A stretch of 64,000 nucleotides of DNA, from NCBI GenBank assembly GCA_947625225.1, contig CANQNQ010000001.1, positions 1 through 64,000 of the forward strand, written 5' to 3'. Below the pieces are notes generated by a model, which saw only the letters and a list, made by a program, of their open reading frames with translations, had not been told where the DNA came from and did no database searches. The stretch comes from an uncultured Clostridia bacterium. Its GTDB lineage: Bacteria > Bacillota > Clostridia > Christensenellales > CAG-917. Below, in pieces: positions 16,211 to 23,802 of this stretch. The translations under genes were made by a program, and so were the position numbers. Every line of letters begins with the position of its first letter. Positions within the stretch are counted from its first letter, which is position 1.

Positions 16211-16453
16211 ATGAAAGACAAGTTGAAAAATATTGTGGCAATTGTGATATCGACCGTAATATCGCTGGCGGCGACCGTAGTGGCATACATATTGAACATT
16301 CCCGTCGCGCCGACCCTCACACGCTCCGCGGACGACGACCGCGAGGCGCAGGATGATGGCAAATGCTCGGCGGGCACACAGGGCGTACGCGCGGTATTTG
16401 CCGCGCTGAAGAGCCGCATACTTGATTACATAAATTGCAAAATGCGACGTTAA
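16211..16453 (+). CDS. Small membrane protein, 80 aa
   Basis: The start is the ATG at 16211, internal to the track ORF 16082-16453. The first ~30 residues form one hydrophobic segment (IVAIVISTVISLAATVVAYIL). A short acidic linker (SADDDREAQDDG) and a basic amphipathic tail follow. It is divergently oriented from the glmU-like gene. A GGGAG lies about 10 nt upstream of the ATG. I do not recognise the family. The coding call rests on composition and topology only. Confidence 0.5.
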   Translation: MKDKLKNIVAIVISTVISLAATVVAYILNIPVAPTLTRSADDDREAQDDGKCSAGTQGVRAVFAALKSRILDYINCKMRR

Positions 16454-16586
16454 AGTGCGTTTTCATACGGTTGAAGCGCCCCTTTTGCGGCGTAACCTCG
16501 ATCGAAAGGCCTTTGCGCCGACATGGCTCCTTATGCTTCGCGCGCCCTTTGACCACCTCAAAACGATTGTTTTCTCTCCCACGGAT

Positions 16587-16612
16587 GGGGCGGCAGGATG
16601 TCCTGCCGCCCC
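16587..16612. repeat. Perfect 12-bp stem hairpin
   Basis: GGGGCGGCAGGA, TG, TCCTGCCGCCCC: a very stable hairpin without an adjacent T-run on either side. It sits in a 340-bp gap (16454-16793) where I see no gene. It may be a dispersed hairpin element, or the boundary between core DNA and the AT-rich island to the right. Confidence 0.6.
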
Positions 16613-16634
16613 GCACAACTTAAATTTATTTTCA

Positions 16635-16659
16635 GGCGGTATTTTATAATAGAACCGCC
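16635..16659. other. Short hairpin upstream of the integrase
   Basis: GGCGGT (16635-16640) pairs with ACCGCC (16654-16659). It is one of two hairpins in the integrase upstream region. Confidence 0.35.
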
Positions 16660-16674
16660 AAAACCATAATCAAG

Positions 16675-16710
16675 AAATAGCTGTACGACAAAAAAGTCGG
16701 GCGGCTATTT
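16675..16710 (+). promoter_or_regulatory. Attenuator-like hairpin upstream of the integrase
   Basis: AAATAGC (16675-16681) pairs with GCTATTT (16704-16710), enclosing CGAC/GTCG. The right arm ends in a short T-run. It could act as an attenuator for the integrase gene. Confidence 0.4.
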
Positions 16711-16793
16711 TCATATAAAGGAGCAAAAAGAAAATTGAAGTACCATATATATGTGCGCATTATGCGCCAAAATTAAATTACAAGGAGAACAAA

Positions 16794-17723
16794 ATGCAAT
16801 ATCAACAATGGCTTGAAGAGTGGCTTGAAAATTATGTCAAGCCGACCTCGAAGCAAAGGACGTATCTGAGATATGTCGAACTTACGCAATTGCACATTTC
16901 GCCGCATTTGGGACAATATGAAATGGGCGCGCTCACCATCGACGCGTTACAGCGATTTGTGACCCACCAGCTGGCTTGCGGCAATCTGAAAAATCATCAG
17001 GGGCTATCGTCCAACACAGTCTGTTCTATCATAAACATTCTGCAAAATTCTTTGAAAGTAGCCGCCTATGTGGGACTATCTCAAAACTATGTGGCGGACA
17101 AGATCAAGCGCCCGTCGAAAGAGGAAAAAGAAATCACCTGTTTTACGCTTGAAGAACAAAAAATCATAGAAAACGCGGTCACGAGCAGCCCAAAGAAAAA
17201 ATTGTACGGCATACTGCTTTGCTTCTATACGGGGCTTCGGATCGGGGAGCTACTTGCGCTCACCTGGGATGATGTTGATTTGAATAAAGGCATCATGCGG
17301 ATCACAAAGTCCTGCCACGACGGAAAAGACATCGACGGAAATTATGTCAAAATCATAGAAAGCCCAAAGACGCGAAGCTCAAAACGAGAAATACCGTTGC
17401 CCAAACAACTCATTCCTCAAATGAGAAAAATGGAACGGAACAGGGACTCGGACTTCGTAATCTCCTCAAACGGAAGCGGCGTTTCGGTGCGGTCTTACCA
17501 ACGAAGTTTCGATTTGCTGCTGAAACGGCTGAAAATCAAGCACCGAGGGTTCCATGCAATAAGGCATTCCTTTGCCACACGCGCGCTGGAATGCGGAATG
17601 GACGTAAAGACGCTCTCGGAGATCCTCGGGCACAAATCCCCTACGATCACCCTCAACCGATACGCGCATTCCGTGATGGAACACAAGAAAGAAATGATGA
17701 ACCGCTTGGGAAAATTATTATAA
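16794..17723 (+). CDS. Tyrosine site-specific recombinase (phage-type integrase)
   Basis: 309 residues. The N-terminal SAM-like core-binding domain covers about residues 1-105 (YQQWLEEWLENYVKPTS...). The catalytic domain shows the conserved first arginine in FYTGLRIGELLALTWDDVD, the HxxR box in FHAIRHSFATRALECG, and the nucleophile tyrosine in LGHKSPTITLNRYAHS. It should integrate or excise DNA through a Holliday intermediate. An AAGGAG precedes the ATG. It is the first gene of an AT-rich island between the glmU-like and tadA regions and lies just upstream of a RiPP-like gene set, suggesting the set arrived by integration. No excisionase is obvious. Confidence 0.93.
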   Translation: MQYQQWLEEWLENYVKPTSKQRTYLRYVELTQLHISPHLGQYEMGALTIDALQRFVTHQLACGNLKNHQGLSSNTVCSIINILQNSLKVAAYVGLSQNYVADKIKRPSKEEKEITCFTLEEQKIIENAVTSSPKKKLYGILLCFYTGLRIGELLALTWDDVDLNKGIMRITKSCHDGKDIDGNYVKIIESPKTRSSKREIPLPKQLIPQMRKMERNRDSDFVISSNGSGVSVRSYQRSFDLLLKRLKIKHRGFHAIRHSFATRALECGMDVKTLSEILGHKSPTITLNRYAHSVMEHKKEMMNRLGKLL

Positions 17724-17758
17724 AAAAAGACAACTCTTACAGTCGTCTTACACGTATA

Positions 17759-17936
17759 CCGATGGGTATAATTGATGGACACACGTTGTACATAGTATAT
17801 ATCAACTACACCAAAAAGTCAACTACGACTTGCCTGTGGGCATCAAAATGTTCGGGATTTATAAATAATTTTGAGAAAAAGTAAATGTTTCGGTGAACAA
17901 ATATAAGAATTTTGTTCACCGATTATACCCATCGGT
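17759..17936. repeat. 15-bp perfect inverted repeat bracketing the RiPP upstream region
   Basis: ACCGATGGGTATAAT (17759-17773) is exactly complementary to ATTATACCCATCGGT (17922-17936). The arms are about 150 bp apart and start 36 bp after the integrase stop. They could be integrase core sites, recombination arm sites or a long-range regulatory repeat. Confidence 0.7.
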
Positions 17937-17964
17937 GAACAAAAATCCACTTTTTTGTTCATCA
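17891..17964 (+). promoter_or_regulatory. GGTGAACAAA palindrome cluster (candidate operator)
   Basis: CGGTGAACAAA (17891-17901) pairs with TTTGTTCACCG (17911-17921). A second CGGTGAACAAA begins at 17933 and faces an imperfect TTTTTTGTTCATC about 20 bp on. The half-sites alternate in orientation, about 50-120 bp ahead of the small gene at 18012. This fits an operator for a dimeric regulator of the RiPP operon, but it could also be att-site structure. Confidence 0.5.
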
Positions 17965-18011
17965 ATATGACTAGGCGATCAACATTGCGGTATTGCGAAA
18001 GGAGGATTTCT

Positions 18012-18254
18012 ATGAATAATTTTGAAATCATTTGTTCGGAATTTATCGCCGACACTTACGGTAACCGTCCAAAAAATGCGCACGGCACAATCATATCGTA
18101 TACAGAAGAGGAACGTAGCATTTTGAAAAGCACCGTTCAACATCACATTCACGACATAGAAACTCATAAAGATGAAATTTCGCCGGCGACTTATGAATTG
18201 CTTGCGACGATTTATAACCTTGTATACAAACAACTCATAAACAAACAAATATGA
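18012..18254 (+). CDS. Small unknown protein of the RiPP locus, 80 aa
   Basis: The true start is the ATG at 18012 after GAAAGGAGGATTTCT; the track extends 19 codons too far. The product begins MNNFEIICSEFIADTYGN and is predicted to be mostly helical (YTEEERSILKSTVQHHIHD, then TYELLATIYNLVYKQL). It has no signal peptide, membrane segment or known motif. It lies 65 bp ahead of the precursor peptide and is probably cotranscribed. It could be a regulator, immunity protein or leader-binding accessory; the sequence does not choose. Confidence 0.7.
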   Translation: MNNFEIICSEFIADTYGNRPKNAHGTIISYTEEERSILKSTVQHHIHDIETHKDEISPATYELLATIYNLVYKQLINKQI

Positions 18255-18319
18255 CAGTTGCGAACGAAGCGCAAATGTTTTGTCCGTGATTGATAAAAAT
18301 CTAAAAGGAGGTAAACACG

Positions 18320-18442
18320 ATGAAGTACACAAAGCCCGTAGTTCTTGCGCAAAACGAAAAGCAAGGTTCTTACGCCGCAGGTTGCCCCGCTAACGGCACC
18401 GGCATCAATCATATCTGCAAAAGATGTGAGAGAACGATGTAA
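18320..18442 (+). CDS. Putative RiPP precursor peptide, 40 aa
   Basis: This frame is too short for the ORF track. AAAGGAGG lies 8 nt before the ATG at 18320. The N-terminal half looks like a leader (MKYTKPVVLAQNEKQ). The C-terminal half looks like a core with GSYAAGCPANGTG and a terminal CKRCERTM; the cysteines are at positions 22, 33 and 36. A hairpin and then a radical SAM/SPASM gene follow directly. This is the classic layout of a ribosomally made, radical SAM-modified peptide; cysteine thioether (sactipeptide/ranthipeptide-like) or other carbon cross-links are conceivable. I do not recognise the precursor family. No GG cleavage motif and no transporter are present. Confidence 0.75.
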   Translation: MKYTKPVVLAQNEKQGSYAAGCPANGTGINHICKRCERTM

Positions 18443-18457
18443 GTAACAACCAATGCG

Positions 18458-18479
18458 CCCGCCCGATTTTTCGGGCGGG
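18458..18479 (+). promoter_or_regulatory. Intercistronic hairpin between precursor and maturase
   Basis: CCCGCCCGA, TTTT, TCGGGCGGG: a 9-bp GC-rich stem 15 bp after the precursor stop, followed by only a weak T content. Partial termination here would give much precursor and little maturase mRNA, a common RiPP operon design. Confidence 0.65.
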
Positions 18480-18522
18480 TGTCATCCACACTCATTCAAA
18501 ACATAACGGAGGACATTGCGCC

Positions 18523-19968
18523 ATGTATTACGCGCTCAGAAAAGGTTGCTATATCCGAAAGATCGGAGATTTCGGTTATATAAAATCAAGCGGACTGTTC
18601 AACGATCTTGCCTTTGACAAAAGCGGGCAAGTTTTTTTGTCCTGCCTCAGTCGCACACCAAAATCGCTCGAACAACTATCCGAGGAAATCGCCTCATCAT
18701 TTGTTGATATCACCGCCGAAGACATTCTTTATGATGTAAAGGAATTTTGCGATAACCTTGTGAATGATGGATATGTTGTCTGTGGCGAAACCTATCGGGA
18801 AGCAAACGACAACAATGTAGGTTTTAACTATTCCGAAGTCAAGCAAATCAATCTGGAAGAGGACTATACTCCCAAAAATTTCCGTTCGGAAACCAGCACA
18901 CAGGAAGTCCTCGACGAATACTTCAATTCAAATCCATACTTGTCAAATTTTCAGATAGAATTGACCAGCAGATGCAACGAAAGGTGCATACATTGCTACA
19001 TTCCGCACGAATATAAAAATACGGACATCTCGCCCGACTTGTATTACAACGTCCTCGACCAATTACAAGAAATGGGCACGCTCGGCGTAACTCTTTCGGG
19101 CGGAGAACCGATGGCACATTCTCAATTCAAGGAATTTCTGCTTGCGGCAAAAGAAAAAGATTTTTATGTCCACGTTTTGACCAATCTCACCCTTTTGGAT
19201 GATGACATCGTGCGGATCATGAAACGCGGAAATGTTTGCGGCGTGCAGACGAGCTTATACAGCATGATTCCGGAGCACCATGATACTATCACGGCCGTAA
19301 AAGGCTCTTTTGAAAAGACGAAAGCCGCTATTTTGAAGCTCATCGGCAACAATATCCCCGTGCAGATCAACTGCCCCGTGATGAAAGCCAACAAGGACGA
19401 CGTCGCCGACGTCATCAAGTGGGGACACAGTCACAAGATCCGCGTGAACGTAGACTATGCCATTATGGCGGAATACGATCATCGCACGGACAATCTTGCA
19501 AATCGACTTTCCCCCGAGGAATGCCGCGACGTTATAAGATCGATCATTGAATGTGACGAAACCTATCGCGATGATATTTCAAAATTGGACGCCGCCGCAG
19601 TGAACAAATATGATTACGATCCAAACGCACCATTTTGCGGAGTCGCAATAAACACGGCTTGTATGGTATCAAACGGAAATGTTTATCCATGCCCCGGTTG
19701 GCAGAGCTACATTTGCGGCAACCTATATGAAAAATCCTTGAGCGAAATTTGGTTTGATTCGGACGAGATAAAGCAGCTCCGCGCCCTAAAGCGAGGCGAC
19801 ATGAAGAAGTGCTTCTCTTGCAAAAATAAAGCCTTTTGCAGTCCCTGTCCCGGCAGATTTGCCAACGAGTCGCCCACAGGGAATCCTATGGAAGTGGCAG
19901 AACATTTTTGCGCTGTTGCCGCAGTCAACAAACAAGTCGTTCTGGGATATCTGAAAAATAATAAGTGA
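18523..19968 (+). CDS. Radical SAM/SPASM peptide maturase with PqqD-like N-terminus
   Basis: 481 residues. Residues about 1-95 resemble a PqqD/RRE leader-binding domain (LAFDKSGQVFLSCL...ITAEDILYDVKEFCDNLVNDGY). The radical SAM core has the CxxxCxxC cluster in TSRCNERCIHCYIPHE and the glycine-rich SAM site TLSGGEPMAH. The C-terminal SPASM domain has CMVSNGNVYPC, CFSCKNKAFCSPC and a final HFC, enough to bind two auxiliary 4Fe-4S clusters. The substrate is most likely the 40-residue peptide encoded just upstream. The stop overlaps the next ATG (TGATG), so the amidohydrolase is made in step with it. Codon use is AT-rich compared with the flanking core genes. Confidence 0.93.
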   Translation: MYYALRKGCYIRKIGDFGYIKSSGLFNDLAFDKSGQVFLSCLSRTPKSLEQLSEEIASSFVDITAEDILYDVKEFCDNLVNDGYVVCGETYREANDNNVGFNYSEVKQINLEEDYTPKNFRSETSTQEVLDEYFNSNPYLSNFQIELTSRCNERCIHCYIPHEYKNTDISPDLYYNVLDQLQEMGTLGVTLSGGEPMAHSQFKEFLLAAKEKDFYVHVLTNLTLLDDDIVRIMKRGNVCGVQTSLYSMIPEHHDTITAVKGSFEKTKAAILKLIGNNIPVQINCPVMKANKDDVADVIKWGHSHKIRVNVDYAIMAEYDHRTDNLANRLSPEECRDVIRSIIECDETYRDDISKLDAAAVNKYDYDPNAPFCGVAINTACMVSNGNVYPCPGWQSYICGNLYEKSLSEIWFDSDEIKQLRALKRGDMKKCFSCKNKAFCSPCPGRFANESPTGNPMEVAEHFCAVAAVNKQVVLGYLKNNK

Positions 19969-20723
19969 TGGAAGATCCTGACGCATTTGCCTTTGACTGT
20001 CATGTCCACTTCGGGCAGTATAATCATCTATATTATCAGCCGTCTTTGGTCGTCAAAGCGCTACATCAAAACGGGGTGCAGCGCGCATGGGTCTCATCGA
20101 CGACGGCTTGTATTGCGCCTACATCATTTGATGAGGCGCAATATTTATCCGGACATATCGACGAGGAAATGCAGGAGGCTATCGAGGAAGCAAACCGACT
20201 TAAAATGGCGCTTATCACTCTGTATTGGGCAGTGCCTGAGCGATATTGTACCCCGGATAAAGTCGACGGCGAAATGTATGCAGGATTCAAAATCCATCCG
20301 AAAATCGGCGAATGGAGCAGTAAAAACGGAAGCGATTTGTTGCATGATATATGCGTTTGCGCCTCACAAAAGAAATTCCCCATATTGATCCATACGGGCA
20401 TAGACGACGTTGATTCTCCTGCACGTTTTGAAAAATATTTTGCGGAATATCCGGAAGTTACGTTTGTGCTTGCGCATTGCCGCAACACACAAGAAATCAT
20501 TCGGTTGTTCGGCAAATATGGCAATCTACTTGGCGATACTGCGTTTTGCGCAATTGAAGATTATAAAAAAATATGCCTGGCGGGATTTAAGTCGCGAATG
20601 CTCTGGGGGACGGATTTTCCCATCACTCATTGGCATAACCGTATCGGAGATAAAATTACTTTGTCTGTACTTTCCGAAAACTACAAAAATACATTGCTTC
20701 TCTTCAAATCAAAAATATTATAA
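19968..20723 (+). CDS. Amidohydrolase-2 type TIM-barrel metal hydrolase of the RiPP locus
   Basis: 251 residues from the ATG at 19968; the track's GTG lies 3 nt upstream. It has the family landmarks of amidohydrolase_2 enzymes. The metal-binding HxH is in FDCHVHFG, followed by GFKIHPKIGEW, a strand-end histidine in PILIHTGIDD, the FVLAHCRNTQE histidine, and the aspartate in MLWGTDFPITHW. Enzymes of this fold perform hydrolytic or decarboxylating chemistry on small molecules or peptides, and bottromycin biosynthesis uses a related one. Here it is translationally coupled to the radical SAM maturase, so a tailoring, release or detoxifying role on the peptide is inferred. It looks complete. Confidence 0.82.
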   Translation: MEDPDAFAFDCHVHFGQYNHLYYQPSLVVKALHQNGVQRAWVSSTTACIAPTSFDEAQYLSGHIDEEMQEAIEEANRLKMALITLYWAVPERYCTPDKVDGEMYAGFKIHPKIGEWSSKNGSDLLHDICVCASQKKFPILIHTGIDDVDSPARFEKYFAEYPEVTFVLAHCRNTQEIIRLFGKYGNLLGDTAFCAIEDYKKICLAGFKSRMLWGTDFPITHWHNRIGDKITLSVLSENYKNTLLLFKSKIL

Positions 20724-20801
20724 CAAAACGAATGTACGGAATTAAATAACTGTTCTTATCCCGCTTAAATTTCAAATTCCTCTCAAAATAACTCTCACAC
20801 G

Positions 20802-21260
20802 TCAATTTTTTCGTGCTCGCTTGGTCTTGAAAAACTCGGAAAGGACGGCGCCGCACTCCTCCGCCATATTGCCGCCGCTGACCTCGACGTAGTGGTTGAA
20901 AAGTCCCTCTTCAAACAAATTCACCTTTGAGCCGCAAGCGCCGCTTTTTGGATCGTAGGCGCCAAAGTACAGCGCGTCGACGCGCGCGTTGATCATTGCG
21001 CCCGCGCACATGGGGCAAGGCTCCAACGTGACGTAGACCTCGCAGCCCTCAAGCCACCAATTGCCCACAACTTCCGCCGCGCGGGACAGCGCCTCCATCT
21101 CGGCGTGTCTCAGCGCATTGTTTGCCCTCTCCTTGAAGTTGACTCCCTCGGCAATTATGTTTCCGTCCTTTACAATGACTGCCCCGACGGGCACCTCGTC
21201 AACGGCGGCGCACTCGCGAGCAAGCGCAAGAGCGCGCAGCATAAATTTGTCGTCATACAT
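20802..21260 (-). CDS. tadA: tRNA-specific adenosine deaminase TadA
   Basis: A 152-residue zinc deaminase that converts A34 of tRNA-Arg(ACG) to inosine. The HAEMEAL zinc/proton-shuttle motif and LEPCPMCAGAMINARVD with both zinc cysteines are present, as is the N-terminal helix MLRALALARECAAVDEVPVGAV. It is the last gene of the minus-strand group that begins with glnS, 57 bp after rlmH. The length is normal. Confidence 0.96.
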   Translation of the reverse strand: MYDDKFMLRALALARECAAVDEVPVGAVIVKDGNIIAEGVNFKERANNALRHAEMEALSRAAEVVGNWWLEGCEVYVTLEPCPMCAGAMINARVDALYFGAYDPKSGACGSKVNLFEEGLFNHYVEVSGGNMAEECGAVLSEFFKTKRARKN

Positions 21261-21317
21261 ACGTTATCCCCGCTTTATATATACAAATTTGCAACTTTAA
21301 CAGCGTTTTGTGCAATA

Positions 21318-21776
21318 TTATTTGTGATACTTTACGCCGGCGTTTATGGTCATCGCACGGTATATCTGCTCGGCAAGCATCACTCTGAACAGTTGATGCG
21401 GAAAAGTATAATTGCCCATGGACAGCACCATATCCGCGCTCTCCCTCAGCGCGTCGCTGTGTCCGTTGCTGCCGCCTACAAGGAAGGATACTTCGCCGTA
21501 TCCCTTGGTTGCAAGCTCGTCCAGCAACGCGGCAAGTCTCTCGCTGTCGAGTTGGCGGCCGCGAAAGTCCATGGCTATCTTATATCCCTTCGCCTTTTGC
21601 AAGAGGGCGGCGCTCTCCATCTCCTTTTGCTGTTCGACGGGTTTGCCCTGCGGCGCCTCGGGCACCTCGATTATGTTGAGCCCGCCAAAGCGCGAACAGC
21701 GCTTGACGTACTCGCCGACGGCGTCCGTAAAGTAGCTCTCTTTTATCTTGCCCACACAGACAATGTTTGCCTTCAT
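21318..21776 (-). CDS. rlmH: 23S rRNA (pseudouridine1915-N3)-methyltransferase RlmH
   Basis: A 152-residue SPOUT methyltransferase acting on helix 69 of the assembled ribosome. The start is the ATG at 21776 (MKANIVCVGKIKE), overlapping the previous stop as ATGA; the track starts five codons early. The knot region has FLVGGSNGHSD and the C-terminal LSMGNYTFPHQLFRVMLAEQIYRA with the usual H-x-L-x-R-x-x-x-x-E-Q-I-Y-R signature. The length is typical. Confidence 0.97.
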   Translation of the reverse strand: MKANIVCVGKIKESYFTDAVGEYVKRCSRFGGLNIIEVPEAPQGKPVEQQKEMESAALLQKAKGYKIAMDFRGRQLDSERLAALLDELATKGYGEVSFLVGGSNGHSDALRESADMVLSMGNYTFPHQLFRVMLAEQIYRAMTINAGVKYHK

Positions 21777-22726
21777 CGCATAATCCCCCACACAAGGCTG
21801 AACGCCGTTGCCGCGACGCCCATCGCCACGGTGACGATAAACGGCACATCCTTTTTGAGCGGCGCCGCCTCCGTTGCTTCAAATGCGCGCGCGGACACAT
21901 TGCCCTTTTGCACCGCCCACTTGCGCATACGCGTAAGTATCAGCACTGTCAGCGCGCCCAGCGCCACCACCGCCAACGCGGATACCGCAAGTCCCGCCGA
22001 CGTGGAGCGCAGCCAATCGCTTATCTTGTTGATAAAATCAAACGCGCCCCCGTTTTGCTCGACATATCCGCTGAACACCGAGTACGCGTTGTTGGCAAAG
22101 TGCATAAACATCGCGGGAAAAATGCTGCCCGTATAGTACATCACAAGCGCCATCACCGCTCCGTCCACAAAGGTGTAGCCCGTCTGGACTATGTTTTGGT
22201 GCATAAGGCTGAACAGCAGCGCGGAGACCAGCACAAATTTATATCCGCACTCGCGATACCCCGCGTAAATCAGCCCCCTATGCGCCACCTCCTCGAATAT
22301 GGCGGGAAGCACCGCCACCAGCGCGAGCTGCTCGAAGAGCACTCCTACCGAGCTGTAGTCCGTGGATGAGGACGTGTGCGTGTAGCCGATCATGGACAGC
22401 GCCAGCTGCCACACAAAGGACACTCCCGACGTGACGGCGATCATACACACGGACAGCGCCGCCGTACACAGCCAATTTTTTGCGCCTATACGCTTTACGC
22501 CGAAGTCTTTGAGCAGACTTCCGCCCTGCCGCCTTGTGACGACGATGGCGTACAGCGCAAGCGGCATCACGCCGAATATCAGCAGTTGCACCACGCAGGT
22601 GAAATACGCGTCGATGTTGTCCACGCCCAGCGCGGAGTAGACGTCCAGCGCGCTGGACACCCTCAGCAGCAGGGTCATCAGGATCATGCCGAAGTATATC
22701 AGCCCAACGCTTGTCCGCTTTGTCAT
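21773..22726 (-). CDS. CPBP family intramembrane metalloprotease
   Basis: 317 residues from the ATG at 22726, which overlaps the upstream stop as ATGA. It has about eight hydrophobic segments. The CPBP (Rce1/Abi) catalytic motifs are EEVAHRGLIYAG and, one helix later, FSLMHQNIVQ. Such proteases process or degrade membrane-bound proteins and peptides, and in Firmicutes are often tied to bacteriocin immunity or signalling. It has a paralogue immediately upstream. No substrate can be inferred. Confidence 0.88.
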   Translation of the reverse strand: MTKRTSVGLIYFGMILMTLLLRVSSALDVYSALGVDNIDAYFTCVVQLLIFGVMPLALYAIVVTRRQGGSLLKDFGVKRIGAKNWLCTAALSVCMIAVTSGVSFVWQLALSMIGYTHTSSSTDYSSVGVLFEQLALVAVLPAIFEEVAHRGLIYAGYRECGYKFVLVSALLFSLMHQNIVQTGYTFVDGAVMALVMYYTGSIFPAMFMHFANNAYSVFSGYVEQNGGAFDFINKISDWLRSTSAGLAVSALAVVALGALTVLILTRMRKWAVQKGNVSARAFEATEAAPLKKDVPFIVTVAMGVAATAFSLVWGIMR

Positions 22727-23802
22727 ACAAGTCCCCTTATGAACGCGTACAGCCAATACACCGCCACCAATCCCAGCGCGATGTACACGCCGTACAGCTT
22801 CTGTTCGGAGCGGATCTCAATTCCGTTGGAGCGCGTAAGCGTCAGCGTCAGCCTGCGCCACCCGGAACGGGTAAACAATGATCTGAAAAATGCGAAAAAT
22901 TGCAAAACGGGATTTTGCTTTTTGTTGTCGTCAATGGCGTAAATGGCAAACTCGTCGTACTCTATGCCGCCCGACGTCACCCTGAAGTTGCGCGCGCCGT
23001 CGCCCAGTCTGTACACCGCGTACAGCAGCGCGACAAGCGCAAACAGCCCCACCAGTACGCTGGCAGCGCCCGTAAGCCAATTGAAGTAGCCCAGCTTGAA
23101 GTACAGCGCGTCTATCTCGGGAAGGTATGCCGCCATGGTTATGCTTGCGAAGTTGTTGACAAAATGCACAATGCAGCAAGCCCACAGCGAGTCAGTAAGC
23201 ACCGCCACCAGCGCCAGCACCACTCCCAGCCCGAATTGGTGTACGGTCTGCAGGGGATTTGCGTGCATAAGGCTGAACAGCGTAGCCGATATCAGCACGC
23301 CGAACCACAGCCCCTTTGAGGACAGCCCTCTGAACACGCCGCCGCGCATCAGCAGCTCCTCGCCGACGGCGGGCATGACCGCCATCACGATCAAGGAAAG
23401 GAAATATATGCCCACGTTTGAGTAGCGCGGCATACTTGCTCCGCTGCCCTTAAAGCCGATGAGCGCAAGGAACTCGCTCCACGCATTCGCAAATGGCAAA
23501 AACACCATGATCGCAGCGATCGCGATGAAGGGCATCAACGCCAACTGCCACAGCCTCTTTGGCGCGCCCAGCCTGCACGCATAGCCCACATTGACCCTGC
23601 GCACCTTGCAAAAGACAAACACCGTCGCGACAAAAGCCACCTGCATAAGCGCGTAGCCCAGCCAATCATACAGGCTCATCCCGTCAAGCCATACGTCGAC
23701 GCGCGTGAGGATAAGCGAGGCGAACAGCGACAGTATGCTGCCCGCGCAAATTCCAAACAGGTACATTGAAGAGCTTTCCGAAGCAAATAAAGTCCTTTTC
23801 AT
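22723..23802 (-). CDS. CPBP family intramembrane metalloprotease, second copy
   Basis: 359 residues and strongly hydrophobic. The catalytic motifs are GEELLMRGGVFRGL and FSLMHANPLQ, and a third conserved segment ends in HFVNNFASI. The C-terminus is longer than in its neighbour, with a soluble stretch (IEYDEFAIYAIDDNKKQNP) before a last membrane segment. It overlaps the genes on both sides by 4 bp (ATGA), so the four genes from the metallo-hydrolase to rlmH are tightly coupled. Tandem duplication and divergence is the simplest history for the CPBP pair. Confidence 0.88.
   Translation of the reverse strand: MKRTLFASESSSMYLFGICAGSILSLFASLILTRVDVWLDGMSLYDWLGYALMQVAFVATVFVFCKVRRVNVGYACRLGAPKRLWQLALMPFIAIAAIMVFLPFANAWSEFLALIGFKGSGASMPRYSNVGIYFLSLIVMAVMPAVGEELLMRGGVFRGLSSKGLWFGVLISATLFSLMHANPLQTVHQFGLGVVLALVAVLTDSLWACCIVHFVNNFASITMAAYLPEIDALYFKLGYFNWLTGAASVLVGLFALVALLYAVYRLGDGARNFRVTSGGIEYDEFAIYAIDDNKKQNPVLQFFAFFRSLFTRSGWRRLTLTLTRSNGIEIRSEQKLYGVYIALGLVAVYWLYAFIRGLV

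Noticed and set aside
18320-18442. SCIFF-type peptide assignment for the precursor
   Set aside because: SCIFF has six cysteines in about 45 residues; this peptide has three and a different core.
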